From an uncultured Bacteroidales bacterium (lineage in GTDB: Bacteria; Bacteroidota; Bacteroidia; Bacteroidales; Paludibacteraceae): a DNA stretch of 64,000 nt. The notes beneath the pieces are model-generated. The model worked only from the letters and a program-made list of their open reading frames with translations. It had not been told where the DNA came from and did no database searches. The DNA is taken from assembly GCA_946411385.1 (NCBI GenBank), contig CAMKDV010000002.1:1-64000 (forward strand), read 5' to 3'. This document shows, in pieces, positions 7,985-17,173 of this stretch. The first letter of the stretch is position 1. Every line of letters begins with the position of its first letter. A program made the position numbers and the translations under genes.

Positions 7985-8430
7985 AAGATTATTTTTTGAA
8001 TTTGTTTTTTTAGTTCGTTTTTCCAATCGTTTTTCTGCGAAGAATAATAAATATAAGATTTGTAATTTTGAGGATAGTTCTCTTTTAACTCAATATCAAA
8101 TGCTTCTAATTGTTTGCGTCCAAATACGTTGTACATCGTGACAATAATAACAGGTGTTGTTATTTGGCGAAGAAACATCCCTTCGAGTATATATTGTCCC
8201 GCTGAGGGTTCTGGTAATCCACCACTAACATCAGTGTTTAAGTCGTACGTAGACATTGACATATCCAAAAGTATAAGTGCGTATTCACTTCCATGTTCAA
8301 AAATTTCTTCTTGTGCAGAATTATATGATGTGCGGTGATTAACTTGAAAATCAGGAAATTCTGACTTTAGAAAAGCAAGTATATTATTTGCTTTTTCTTC
8401 GTAATCTTCAATTAATAGTATTCTATTCAT
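7981..8430 (-). CDS. dtcB: Detocs DtcB-like stand-alone receiver
   Basis: This 149-residue single receiver domain has the N-terminal acidic pair in LLIEDY and the phosphoacceptor D56 in LILLDMSM. It has no output domain. In Detocs the lone receiver is thought to act as a phosphate sink that prevents accidental activation of the effector. Its start overlaps the kinase gene by 8 bp and its stop overlaps the effector start by 4 bp, so the three genes are tightly coupled. It carries an extended loop after the phosphorylation site (TYDLNTDVSGG). Confidence 0.85.
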   Translation of the reverse strand: MNRILLIEDYEEKANNILAFLKSEFPDFQVNHRTSYNSAQEEIFEHGSEYALILLDMSMSTYDLNTDVSGGLPEPSAGQYILEGMFLRQITTPVIIVTMYNVFGRKQLEAFDIELKENYPQNYKSYIYYSSQKNDWKNELKKQIQKIIL

Positions 8431-11400
8431 TAACTAGCATGTCTTTTATGTTAAACAATATTTCGACAATGCATTTTCCTTCTTTTGCTGTTATCGAAAA
8501 AGTATTTTTTGTGTTACCAAAGTCATATTTTACTATAGTCATTGCTTTCACTAATCCACTTCCTCCTTCTTGTTGCAATCGTTCTATATCATTCAATTTT
8601 GCCTCAAAGGAACGATTTAATTCATTCTCATCTATATTTTGGGGTAACTCGTTTATTAATGAAATTTCCATAAGATCATTATTAACCATTTTCCCGTTTA
8701 TAGTGAAAACTCTATCATTTGAGCATTTACCATATCGAAGCATATTCGTAAGGAATATAAAAAACAAATCAAAGAAGGAAGAACTATATTCGGAACGTAT
8801 TTGACATGGCAATGGGGCAATATTAATCTTTAAGTGTCCCTGTTTGTCTGGGTAATACCGAGCGGCTTGTTCCATAGTCATTCTGATATGACTTTCTATA
8901 TCAAAATCCTCAAACTTTGTTTCTTGTCTATGAAACCAGTTTTCCACTTTAGTAAGTTTACTAGTTAGATCAGCACGTGCATTATTCACAGCAGTTTTTA
9001 AATCGGCAGACAATGTGTCGTGTCCTTCTATAGAATCAATGCTTTGCTCTAATGTCTGTATGTGGTTGAAGATGGCGGGTTTTAAATCGTCTGCGATTCT
9101 ATTTCGAACAACTTCTAACCGGCTCTCAGTAATCTCCCAGAGAAAGTCTATTACACCTTTACAAAAAGCGTTCTTTTCAGATGTTTTAGCTTCAATGTCA
9201 AGTAAGCGTTCACACAAGACTTTTTTATCAATTGTATAATCGAATTCACCCTTAATGTCATCTTCCTCGTCAACATGTATCTGAATAACCGTATCTTTGA
9301 ATGATGCAATGAGGTTGTCAATATTGTTTGAGAATAGAGACTGTGCCTTATATAAGTAGTTGTTGATTTTAGAATCTAAAGAATATACACTTGACCAATA
9401 TCCTGACGGTACATATTGTTTACCTGATAGATTCAAAATCAGATTCAATCTTTCAAGGTCAGATCTAAGTTCACCTTCAAATACACCATGTCTTATGCGA
9501 GTGCTCAAATAAGTGCCTAGACCAAATCTACTTTTTAAAAATGCATACCTAATAGCATTAAATATTTGTAAGGCAACTTCTTCTATTGCATTGTTAGAAT
9601 ATGTCGCAATATCATCTATTATATCAGATGCATTATTTTGAGAAAAATCGGCTCCATTAACTAATACAAAAACTCGATTACTTTTCGCTAAAGCAGCTTG
9701 TTTGATAAATCTTTCATATAAATCATCAAGTTTGCAAAGTTCATATTTCATGATAGCATCTTCGTTAACAAAAATCTTACTATCATCCAGTTTCTTCATG
9801 CCGCGATATGCAACAATCTCGTGCATAAGTTCCGTACATATATCTGTATACATATGTTTTTCCGGATAGCAACTTTTCAAGTAACTTGCTATTTTAATTT
9901 TCTCATCAAGCACTTCAACCGTACTTTTCAATTTATAATGATGATAGAGAAGGTCATCTATTACTAACAGATTTAGAAATAATTCTACTTTTTGTGGATT
10001 TTTCCTTTTGAATTTCGTAAGCAAATCAGATGGGTATGTGGCATTTTCATATTTACAATAACTTTCCAATACGAATTGCTTTTGAGGGTAATTCTCCGCA
10101 TTGAGGAAAATGAATATTAAGAAATCAATGTCATTTTTCAAACCTTCATACCGGGAATTCTTTATGTCAATCATGAATTGCTTAGTGTTTACTTTCGAAA
10201 CGAAAGCCTTATTTTCGATATACTTATCAACATAGAAACGAATAGCATTCTGTCGATATGTGACATCCATTTTTGAATACGCTTTAAAAGTGTATTCTAC
10301 GGCAGTCTGAACAGTAGGTATATATTCTGCGTTATTTGTAATAATGGAGTTCCATAATTTTAATGAATTTTCATACTCGCCATTCTCAAATGTTATCTTA
10401 GCATTGTCGACCTCGCGAATATACGCAACGACATTCGGCTCTTCTGTTGTTAATTTTTCAACTCTTCTTTTTTGGTAACTGATCACAATAGAAGTCTTAT
10501 CATTATTTAGCCCCCAATCTAAATAAGATAATTTATTCTCTTTATCATCATATGCCGTTGTAAAAAGAGGGTCGTAACATGTCATGTTGGATAGATGAAG
10601 CCATTTATGCTGTTCCCACTTTTTCTCTTCTTTAATGAAATAATCTAATCCAGATGCAAAGTTTAATCCATATAAATTTTTGCTGCGTTGGTATAGCAGA
10701 TCCAAATATGGGGCATTATCTTGTTCCGTCATTATGGCAAAAACCAGTTTTGACACTTCATTTAAAACAGAACCGGATTTTTGTGTTATGGATTTGTATC
10801 CCTTATTTTCAAATAGTAAGGATCTGCAATATAACTTCACGACATCAAAATGTGAAGGATTCTTTGAGAGATAATTTTGACAACCTTTAATAACCTCATC
10901 GTAAGCTCCTGTATAATAATTATCTAATATGGAAATGAATGATTTGTCAAAATATGTTTTAGGAATATTATTATTTGAAGTAAGTAAAATATATGGTAGC
11001 CAACACCTATCAGATGTCATCCTATAAAGGGTAGATGCAAAATGACTCACGATGTCTTTTTTATCATAATCTTTTATTATATATGATCTTAACACGTAAG
11101 ACATTAATATATATCTATCAATTACAGAATTAAGGCTTTCCATAATCAGTGTAACAGATAGGTCTTCAATATTGTAATTTTGATAATAATTTAGACGAAA
11201 TAGGTAGTAACTATATCTATCCGTTTGGAATTCAGTTCTATTCTTTTTATAGCGAGAATATAATTCTGTGTCGTATTCGTATGGCGCAACAGAGCGTTGG
11301 CTTCTCGAAAATAATTTTGAAAGCACAATAGGTACAAATCCTCTTTTTAAATTCTGATGCTTTGAATTGAACTCACTAATAATATTTATTCCTTTAGAGA

Positions 11401-11905
11401 GATCGTCTTGAAGGCCGGCTATCGTTAACTTCATTTCATAATACCACACAGTGTACCCTATTGTTAGCAATGAGTTATCTAATAATGATTCTGCAGCTGA
11501 GTAATTTCCCAAAAGAATATTATTCTCTATTTCTTCACGAAGAGACACAAACGATTTCAAAATTTTCTTATATTTCCGCAATCCTTGTATAACCCAATTG
11601 ATTTCTAAATCAATGGATTGTGGTTTGTAAAAAAAACGATTCTGTCCGGTTCCTAACTCTACTGCGTTCTGAGGTGTCATGTTGCCCCATATAACATTAG
11701 AAAGAAGTGGATATCGATCACATAATTCTCGTAATGATGAATTGATTAATTTATTGTCACCACTATACTTTAAGCTATATGCGACCTCAGCCCATTTCTT
11801 TTTTTCTCCCTTCATGGAAAGGAAGGCATCAATCACTTGATATTTTTTCATACCAGCCTTTATTATGGGTACTCCTCGTTGTGGTATGGAACATTTATTT
11901 TGCAT
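8423..11905 (-). CDS. dtcA: Detocs DtcA-like sensor histidine kinase with large helical sensor region
   Basis: This is a 1160-residue protein without predicted membrane segments. The first roughly 850 residues are helical, TPR-like and without enzymatic motifs, fitting an intracellular sensor. A DHp-like helix follows, with a candidate phospho-His near residue 948 (FNHIQTL). The C-terminal HATPase_c has an N-box (FLTNMLRYG, about 1054) and a G-box (EGGSGLVKA, about 1115). In Detocs DtcA senses infection and phosphorylates DtcB/DtcC. A downstream ATG at 11851 is an alternative start. AT-rich composition and unusual codons relative to the core genes suggest horizontal acquisition. Confidence 0.82.
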   Translation of the reverse strand: MQNKCSIPQRGVPIIKAGMKKYQVIDAFLSMKGEKKKWAEVAYSLKYSGDNKLINSSLRELCDRYPLLSNVIWGNMTPQNAVELGTGQNRFFYKPQSIDLEINWVIQGLRKYKKILKSFVSLREEIENNILLGNYSAAESLLDNSLLTIGYTVWYYEMKLTIAGLQDDLSKGINIISEFNSKHQNLKRGFVPIVLSKLFSRSQRSVAPYEYDTELYSRYKKNRTEFQTDRYSYYLFRLNYYQNYNIEDLSVTLIMESLNSVIDRYILMSYVLRSYIIKDYDKKDIVSHFASTLYRMTSDRCWLPYILLTSNNNIPKTYFDKSFISILDNYYTGAYDEVIKGCQNYLSKNPSHFDVVKLYCRSLLFENKGYKSITQKSGSVLNEVSKLVFAIMTEQDNAPYLDLLYQRSKNLYGLNFASGLDYFIKEEKKWEQHKWLHLSNMTCYDPLFTTAYDDKENKLSYLDWGLNNDKTSIVISYQKRRVEKLTTEEPNVVAYIREVDNAKITFENGEYENSLKLWNSIITNNAEYIPTVQTAVEYTFKAYSKMDVTYRQNAIRFYVDKYIENKAFVSKVNTKQFMIDIKNSRYEGLKNDIDFLIFIFLNAENYPQKQFVLESYCKYENATYPSDLLTKFKRKNPQKVELFLNLLVIDDLLYHHYKLKSTVEVLDEKIKIASYLKSCYPEKHMYTDICTELMHEIVAYRGMKKLDDSKIFVNEDAIMKYELCKLDDLYERFIKQAALAKSNRVFVLVNGADFSQNNASDIIDDIATYSNNAIEEVALQIFNAIRYAFLKSRFGLGTYLSTRIRHGVFEGELRSDLERLNLILNLSGKQYVPSGYWSSVYSLDSKINNYLYKAQSLFSNNIDNLIASFKDTVIQIHVDEEDDIKGEFDYTIDKKVLCERLLDIEAKTSEKNAFCKGVIDFLWEITESRLEVVRNRIADDLKPAIFNHIQTLEQSIDSIEGHDTLSADLKTAVNNARADLTSKLTKVENWFHRQETKFEDFDIESHIRMTMEQAARYYPDKQGHLKINIAPLPCQIRSEYSSSFFDLFFIFLTNMLRYGKCSNDRVFTINGKMVNNDLMEISLINELPQNIDENELNRSFEAKLNDIERLQQEGGSGLVKAMTIVKYDFGNTKNTFSITAKEGKCIVEILFNIKDMLVNE

Positions 11906-11993
11906 ATGGTATATGATATTAATATAGTGTAAATCTATTTGAACGCATCAATTGGAAGCACAGCTTATATAATTATTGACATATAGAATGTCT

Positions 11994-12692
11994 TTACATT
12001 AGCATGTTTTGTGCTTTTGCTATCGAATCTTCTTTCTCTTTAGCTTTACGTTTTTCTGCTGTTGTGATCGTCCCTTTTATGGAGTGTATTATACGATGAA
12101 CAGTAGTAATAGATTCTTTATACTCAGTCCTTTGTTTCTTCTTGCCTGCGAGAAGCCTACTGGCTCTATCATACGCGTCTTGTAGGAAAGCCATCAAAAC
12201 ATCAAACATATCATCAGATACGTGCTTCGATTTGGAATCGTATACGACTCCATAAGGCTTTAGATGCTCGTTTATCTTTTCAGCATAATCAGTACGTGAC
12301 ATTGCCCCGCCTTGGTGGTCATCGAAATGCAAAATGAACCAATATTCAAATGCTTGGTTTGAATATGCTACTTTATATTTTAGTGATACGGCAAGTTGAA
12401 TTGCCTCTTCAAAATCCTTATTATCATCTTTGTCAAAGACAACCCATATTTCATCAAATTTCTTAAGTTTTTTACGTTTCAACTCATGTGTCTTAATACT
12501 CTCAACTTTTTGTACCAAGGCAGTTGTGCTCAAACCTGTACCTACGGGCACGATAGTGATACCTGGAATGTGAAACTTGTCAAAATAATCCACCTCTGTA
12601 TTCTTCCCTTCGCAGACGACTAGCATCGTCTTTTGTAAAGGTGTTTTGCCTGCCGCTTTCGTCAATACTGGCTCCGTTTTAAAGTCATTCAT
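11994..12692 (-). CDS. rloB: RloB family protein (Toprim-like, AbiLii-like)
   Basis: This 232-residue RloB-domain protein has an N-terminal VVCEGKNTEVDYF supplying the conserved Glu, followed by WVVFDKDDN supplying the DxD-like acidic cluster. Together they form a Toprim-type nuclease core. The C-terminus is a basic helix. Its partner ATPase (RloA) lies 12 bp upstream. RloA/RloB-type pairs are associated with restriction loci and resemble AbiLi/AbiLii abortive infection proteins. A nuclease effector controlled by the ATPase is the likely role (inference). It precedes the Detocs genes by 88 bp on the same strand. Confidence 0.8.
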   Translation of the reverse strand: MNDFKTEPVLTKAAGKTPLQKTMLVVCEGKNTEVDYFDKFHIPGITIVPVGTGLSTTALVQKVESIKTHELKRKKLKKFDEIWVVFDKDDNKDFEEAIQLAVSLKYKVAYSNQAFEYWFILHFDDHQGGAMSRTDYAEKINEHLKPYGVVYDSKSKHVSDDMFDVLMAFLQDAYDRASRLLAGKKKQRTEYKESITTVHRIIHSIKGTITTAEKRKAKEKEDSIAKAQNMLM

Positions 12693-12704
12693 ATCGTAAC
12701 CTGT

Positions 12705-13973
12705 TTATTTATTAATGTTGGAACCTAATTTCTCTAGGTAGGGAACTCCTCCAAAGCGTCCTTCGCGATAGAGTCTCCCAACTTTTGCCGTTTCTCTTAG
12801 ACTGAATTCTGAAATAGGAATTAAAGTTGCTTCTCCGTAACGGTCTTTCATAACAATAAAGATTTGGTCACGTCTAAACAAATCTGCCTCATCTATAAGA
12901 CTAATATTATGAGTGTTAATAATGAGTTGGGAATTATGAACATTAACCCTTTCGTCTTGAAACAATGATATAAGAGCCCTAACCAAATCATAATGTAATC
13001 CATTGTCAATCTCGTCAATCCACAGAACAGAACCGGTTTCCAAAGCATTGATAATAGGTCCAGCAAGAGATAGGAAACGATAGGTACCATATGACTCATC
13101 TTTTTCTAGACTTAATTTAGCATATCCGGCAGGTAAATGGCGCTTGTCGTATCGTTTATGAGAAATGCTTATTCCTGATACAATCGGACCATTAATGGCA
13201 TCTTCTGGAAGCATTCTTTTTATTTCGTCAGGCAATTCATCAGTGGAAATCTCATTAGGGGTAACATCAAATATCCCCAAATCTGCAGAGCGCAAAAATT
13301 CAATCATCTTTGCTTTCATTTTAGGTAATTCCAGTGCATTAAGAATGCGAGGTGCCATTGTGTTCAAAGAGGCAGATATGATATTATTCCGTCTAAACCA
13401 ATTAAGGATATTAAGTGAAAGTTCATCATTCCAAAGGGATAAGGAAGAAATGATAAGCGAATTTGCTCTAAACATCTTTGCTTCTTCCAAGTTCTTAATA
13501 ATTTTGGAGTTAATGTATTTTTCATTGTAATATACAGAAGGACCTCCCTCGAATTCCAGCACTTTAATCTCTTTACTCCTTTTGCGGAAAAGCCATTCAG
13601 CAATGATGCGTTCACTATTCAACTCAAAACCATATCGATACTGAATGTCATCCATCAGAAAGACAACCTCAAAAACGCTTGATAGGTCTGCACTATATGT
13701 ATCAAGCAAGAAGGGAGCATAACTCTTTTGCCAATTGTTCGATTGTGTATCCGCAGATGTCAAGACTATTTCACGCATGAAATTAAATGCTTGAAATAAT
13801 TTGGTTTTTCCACTGGCATTTGCGCCATATACAGCAGCTGTTCGCAACAGAGCATATTGGGGAACCTGTATTAGATTCTCCATTTTTTCTCTATAGTAGT
13901 TGGATGCTACCATATTAATCACAGTTTCGTTCTTGAAACATTTGTAATTGTTGAATCTGAATTGAATTAACAT
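12705..13973 (-). CDS. rloA: RloA-like AAA ATPase (AAA_15/AAA_21, AbiLi-like)
   Basis: This 422-residue SMC/OLD-like ABC ATPase starts MLIQFRFNNYKCF. Walker A is GANASGKTK at about residue 55. The late Walker B is VLWIDEIDNGLH, followed by the switch-like INTHN. The track start at 14075 lies upstream of the promoter, so the ATG at 13973 is used. It is the first gene of the rloA-rloB pair, driven from the sigma-A promoter at 14023-14054. Transcription may continue into the Detocs genes because no terminator is visible between them. Confidence 0.82.
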   Translation of the reverse strand: MLIQFRFNNYKCFKNETVINMVASNYYREKMENLIQVPQYALLRTAAVYGANASGKTKLFQAFNFMREIVLTSADTQSNNWQKSYAPFLLDTYSADLSSVFEVVFLMDDIQYRYGFELNSERIIAEWLFRKRSKEIKVLEFEGGPSVYYNEKYINSKIIKNLEEAKMFRANSLIISSLSLWNDELSLNILNWFRRNNIISASLNTMAPRILNALELPKMKAKMIEFLRSADLGIFDVTPNEISTDELPDEIKRMLPEDAINGPIVSGISISHKRYDKRHLPAGYAKLSLEKDESYGTYRFLSLAGPIINALETGSVLWIDEIDNGLHYDLVRALISLFQDERVNVHNSQLIINTHNISLIDEADLFRRDQIFIVMKDRYGEATLIPISEFSLRETAKVGRLYREGRFGGVPYLEKLGSNINK

Positions 13974-14022
13974 AGTGTCGTATATTTTGTCCCCAATGGG
14001 ATATGTTTTTCTAAAATTTGTG

Positions 14023-14054
14023 CAAAGATAACACTTTTTTTTGATAAAAACAAA
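14023..14054 (-). promoter_or_regulatory. Promoter of the rloAB (and possibly Detocs) operon
   Basis: Minus-strand TATCTTTG (14023-14030) and TTTG (14051-14054) are 20 bp apart, an exact Bacteroidota consensus. They lie about 50 bp upstream of the rloA ATG. Confidence 0.75.
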
Positions 14055-14113
14055 TTTTTTGCAAAAAAAATGCAAAAAAGTTTATTTTGCTCGGATTTGG
14101 CAAAATAATCGAA

Positions 14114-14121
14114 TACCTTTG
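14114..14121 (+). promoter_or_regulatory. Candidate forward promoter (-7 box) of a noncoding transcript
   Basis: TACCTTTG at 14114-14121 followed by GCAT resembles the strongest Bacteroidota -7 boxes. The -33 element is not well placed (TTTG at 14096 or 14086), so confidence is limited. Transcription would run into the repeat and hairpin region with no credible gene. Confidence 0.45.
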
Positions 14122-14177
14122 CATCTCTCAAGAATCCTGTCGAAGTCGCATTCTTCATCCATGTTAAGATTTCTTTT

Positions 14178-14288
14178 TTGCGAACGGTCATGACGGACAT
14201 GCCGGAGACCAAATTTGCGAATGGTCAAGGCAGACATGCGATGGTCAAGTATGCGAACGGACAAACGGACATGCGATGATCAGGGTGG
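14178..14288 (+). repeat. Three degenerate tandem repeats of about 37 bp
   Basis: The units begin with TGCGAACGGTCA, TGCGAATGGTCA and TGCGAACGGACA at 14179, 14216 and 14252, and each contains GACATGC downstream. The spacing is 37 and 36 bp. Confidence 0.6.
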
Positions 14289-14491
14289 GGGCGTAGGTTC
14301 GCGTTCGGCTACGCGGTCGCACAGATTACGTATACGCAATAGAAGCGACGCGTGCCTCCGCTCTCCCCAAAAATCGCAGATTTTCGGGGGCCCCACAAGA
14401 CGCGAGGCATGTATATGCAACAAAGAAGCCTCAAGGATTTCTTTAAGACTTCTCTTCCTACTCACCTTATGGGGCTCTTTGTTTATGCAAT

Positions 14492-14545
14492 CTCCCCTGC
14501 GAATCTTAATGAAACGCAGGGGAGAGTAGTCTCGTTAAAAGTTTT
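14492..14545 (+). terminator. Hairpin plus T-rich tract
   Basis: The perfect 10-bp arms CTCCCCTGCG and CGCAGGGGAG (14492-14501/14515-14524) flank a 13-nt loop. GTTTTTTG follows about 15 nt later. It could end the forward transcript from 14128. In the other direction it lies just past the stop of the barrel gene. Confidence 0.5.
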
Positions 14546-14565
14546 TTGTGTTAAATGCCAACAAA

Positions 14566-16935
14566 TCATTTTGAGCCACTCAAAATACCGCTTTCGGTAT
14601 CTTCATTGTCAATGCGTTTCCAACCTTCGCGGTGCTTGGTTCCAAAGTCCAGATTAACATTGAAATTGAGCATCAGCACTTGGCGGTAGTTCTGCATAAC
14701 GGCGGTATTGGCAGTCGGGGCAAGTGCGGACAAGTCTTTTACAACCGTTGTGGAGCCGTGCGGAGAGAAAGGATTAACCATCATAATACCAAAGCCGAAA
14801 TGATCAGAATTATAGTTGATGCCTATATCATGCGTCAACTCGCCAATGGTCAGTGTTTCGCCCCACAAATTATGTTGTGCCGTAACTACATCAGCATAGA
14901 ACCGCCAACCTTTCAGCAGATAGAAAATGCCGCCACGCACACCGTAATTGATATGCTCATGGTTGTAAGACACCCCATTCGACAGGTTTGTCTCTGGGGA
15001 CCCCGTGGTTTTGCCTTGGCTGACCATATATTTGACGAACGGCGTGACATTGAACATCAGTTTGTTATCAAGCAGTTTGACCTGCAAACTCGATGAAACA
15101 TTCAATTTGTGAAATCCGCGTTGATTGTCATACGTGCGGATGGCGTACGCAGAGCCGTCTATGATTTCCTCGTATGTCTCTTCCATTATGGGCTTGTGAT
15201 CATAGCTGTAGTTAGTCCAAATGTTGATATTGACATGCTTGGACTGCCACGAAAATTCCATTTCATTCGACACATACATGACGGATTTCAGGTTGGGGTT
15301 GCCTCGCCGCATTTGGTACTTGTCAATCTGTTGCGTAATATTGGACAACTGGGACAAAGAGGGTTGATAGCCGGACACGTAGCCTTTGTATTTCCAAAAC
15401 CAACCTTTACCGAAATCGTAACTCATGGTCAACTGCGGTCGTGCAATCCATGTGCTTTGCATTTGTCCGCCTTGCTCAATAAGGGTGTGCATGGCTCCTA
15501 TACCTACCACATACGAAAATTTATTTACCCTGTGCCGCATCTCCGCAAAAGCGTATGTTTCTCCTGTGGTCATGTTAACGGTTGCCTCGGTGCTTCCCAA
15601 ATAGGTGTTTTTCACCCATTGTTGGTTATGCCTTGCACCTATAGTCAGCATGATATTCTCCCATTCCTTTTCATAGATTGCCTCGCCGATGAGTGACCAT
15701 TTGTCACCTCTCACAGACGAAATCACATCGGTCGTATCTGTCGCAACGGAGCCGAAAAGCGGTGTTTGCAGAAATCGGCGGTCGCTGTGGGTGTTAATGT
15801 ACGTGCCGACCACATCAAAATACAAGTGTTGCTTGTGCGGCAGGTTGTGCTGATAATAGATGTCCAATGAGGGCGACTGACTGCTGCTTTTGTCGTGATC
15901 GTGTATCTCAAATGAATCCGTTGGCTGGTACAGACGGCTGTCGCGGTCGGATGCTCCGTAAGGTGTATATGCCATATTATCACGCAAGCGGATGTTCAGC
16001 ATATTCTTATCCCCGTTTGTCCAGTTGTAATTCAATGAGATGTTTATGGGATAGGTCTTATAGCGTGTCGGTTCTCCTACTTCGTTGTTCTCAATCTTTC
16101 CCGCACTGAAATTATAGGTCTCATTATTGGTGCGCGTCCAATAAATATCATATGGCGAGTATGACACAATAGCCTGTAAGGAAGATTTATTGAAATGCAC
16201 TTTGCCCGCCATGTAATAATTTCCTATTCCCGGCAGGGTCAAGCCGTTTGTGCCTGCAAGCATGAGACTGCCGCCTGTGTCGCGGTGTTTGACGATATAA
16301 TCCACCACAGCCGCCACGCCGTTGTATCGCACGCCCGGTTGGTCGTGGTATTCAACGCGGATAATATCTTTCGGATTGATGGCTTTTACATCTGCTGTAC
16401 TTGCCTCGATACCGTTGATACGCAGTTGCACGCTCTCGTCAGAAAGAGTTTTGACGGAGTTGTCAATCGGGCTAATCACGATACGCGGAATTTGTAAGTT
16501 CTGTAGCAGAGAAACGCCATCCGACGAAGCCTGTGTCTGCTCCTTTGACGGCAATAAAATTTGCCTGTCCACCTTCTGAATAATGGCTTGACTTTCCACG
16601 ACCACCTCACCCAGTTCCGTTGCGCTTTCTTGCATGAGGATGTCGCCGATGTGGGTATTGTCGTTTATGGTCAACGCCATACGGATTGTTTCATAACCGA
16701 TATAGGAAAGTTCCAAGATGTAATCACCATTTCCGGCATCAATGGTGAATTTGCCGCTGTTGTCTGTCGTGGTTCCGGCTATCTGCACCGTGTCCTGCAT
16801 CAGCAAGACGGTTGCGCCGATGATGGCTGACTTGTCGTTTGCATCTTTGATACGACCGGATATTTTGGCATTGTTCGCCATTGCGGTCATTGCTACACAG
16901 AGCATTGCTGCGAGACATAGAATTTTTCCTTTCAT
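14566..16935 (-). CDS. Outer-membrane beta-barrel receptor with CarboxypepD_reg-like domain (TonB-dependent-receptor-like)
   Basis: This 789-residue protein has a signal peptide (cleavage after MAN-A region). A CarboxypepD_reg-like domain at about residues 25-110 contains GATVLL and LELSYIGYETI. A plug-like segment follows (GEVVVES, then RINGIEA and VEYHDQPGVRYNG), and a long C-terminal barrel (OMP_b-brl_3). It probably transports or senses a nutrient or acts in envelope biogenesis. Its promoter at 16975-17013 is nearly identical to that of the ECF sigma gene at 20479-20964, so it is a probable member of that regulon although separated by two unrelated genes. Confidence 0.85.
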   Translation of the reverse strand: MKGKILCLAAMLCVAMTAMANNAKISGRIKDANDKSAIIGATVLLMQDTVQIAGTTTDNSGKFTIDAGNGDYILELSYIGYETIRMALTINDNTHIGDILMQESATELGEVVVESQAIIQKVDRQILLPSKEQTQASSDGVSLLQNLQIPRIVISPIDNSVKTLSDESVQLRINGIEASTADVKAINPKDIIRVEYHDQPGVRYNGVAAVVDYIVKHRDTGGSLMLAGTNGLTLPGIGNYYMAGKVHFNKSSLQAIVSYSPYDIYWTRTNNETYNFSAGKIENNEVGEPTRYKTYPINISLNYNWTNGDKNMLNIRLRDNMAYTPYGASDRDSRLYQPTDSFEIHDHDKSSSQSPSLDIYYQHNLPHKQHLYFDVVGTYINTHSDRRFLQTPLFGSVATDTTDVISSVRGDKWSLIGEAIYEKEWENIMLTIGARHNQQWVKNTYLGSTEATVNMTTGETYAFAEMRHRVNKFSYVVGIGAMHTLIEQGGQMQSTWIARPQLTMSYDFGKGWFWKYKGYVSGYQPSLSQLSNITQQIDKYQMRRGNPNLKSVMYVSNEMEFSWQSKHVNINIWTNYSYDHKPIMEETYEEIIDGSAYAIRTYDNQRGFHKLNVSSSLQVKLLDNKLMFNVTPFVKYMVSQGKTTGSPETNLSNGVSYNHEHINYGVRGGIFYLLKGWRFYADVVTAQHNLWGETLTIGELTHDIGINYNSDHFGFGIMMVNPFSPHGSTTVVKDLSALAPTANTAVMQNYRQVLMLNFNVNLDFGTKHREGWKRIDNEDTESGILSGSK

Positions 16936-16974
16936 ACAAGTTTGTTATTTGTTAGTTAGTTGTCAGAGTTGCGC

Positions 16975-17013
16975 CTCTATATGTAATACGACTGACGCGG
17001 CTTTTTCTTACAA
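16975..17013 (-). promoter_or_regulatory. Second-type ECF promoter, copy 1 (barrel receptor)
   Basis: The minus strand contains TTGTAAGA, then a 14-bp partly conserved spacer, then TCGTATTACATATAGAG. It matches the element upstream of the ECF gene at 21029-21067 at 31 of 39 positions by hand alignment, with identical length. The start codon is 40 bp downstream. Confidence 0.75.
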
Positions 17014-17061
17014 AAATTTGCCTAAACACAGCAAAAGCCAAACAAAACGTACTTTCTTGAA

Positions 17062-17083
17062 CGAAACTTGCCCGAAAACTTGC
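17062..17083 (+). repeat. Short direct repeat at the second DUF4143 promoter
   Basis: CGAAACTTGC and CGAAAACTTGC are adjacent, overlapping the -33 box. They are analogous in position, but not in sequence, to the direct repeats upstream of the first DUF4143 gene. Possible operator. Confidence 0.4.
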
Positions 17084-17110
17084 ATATATCAGAAAAAAGC
17101 AGTAACTTTG
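17080..17110 (+). promoter_or_regulatory. Promoter of the second DUF4143 ATPase
   Basis: A TTG-type -33 box (17080-17082) and TAACTTTG (17103-17110) are 20 bp apart. The start codon is at 17174. Confidence 0.65.
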
Positions 17111-17173
17111 CAGCCGATTACTGACGAGATTTATAAAAACTTATATTTTTCGTCAGTAGAAAAAGAGAATACT

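Larger units (their letters stand above)
14128..14545 (+). ncRNA. Candidate structured noncoding RNA
   Basis: This stretch has a forward promoter-like box at 14114 and ends in a strong hairpin plus T-rich tract. It contains three tandem units of about 37 bp at 14178-14288. A hairpin with arms CCCCAAAAATC/GATTTTCGGGG lies at about 14357-14384, inside longer GC-rich pairing. The short ORFs through it (104 and 101 codons) have no recognisable protein character. Together this suggests an RNA of about 400 nt or a decayed element between rloA and the barrel gene. Confidence 0.35.

Noticed and set aside
14178-14288. CRISPR-like array
   Set aside because: Units of about 37 bp are contiguous and degenerate, without constant repeats separated by unique spacers.
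14215-14529. 104-codon ORF in the repeat/hairpin region
   Set aside because: Low-complexity Arg/Ser-rich translation through tandem repeats; no homology recognised.
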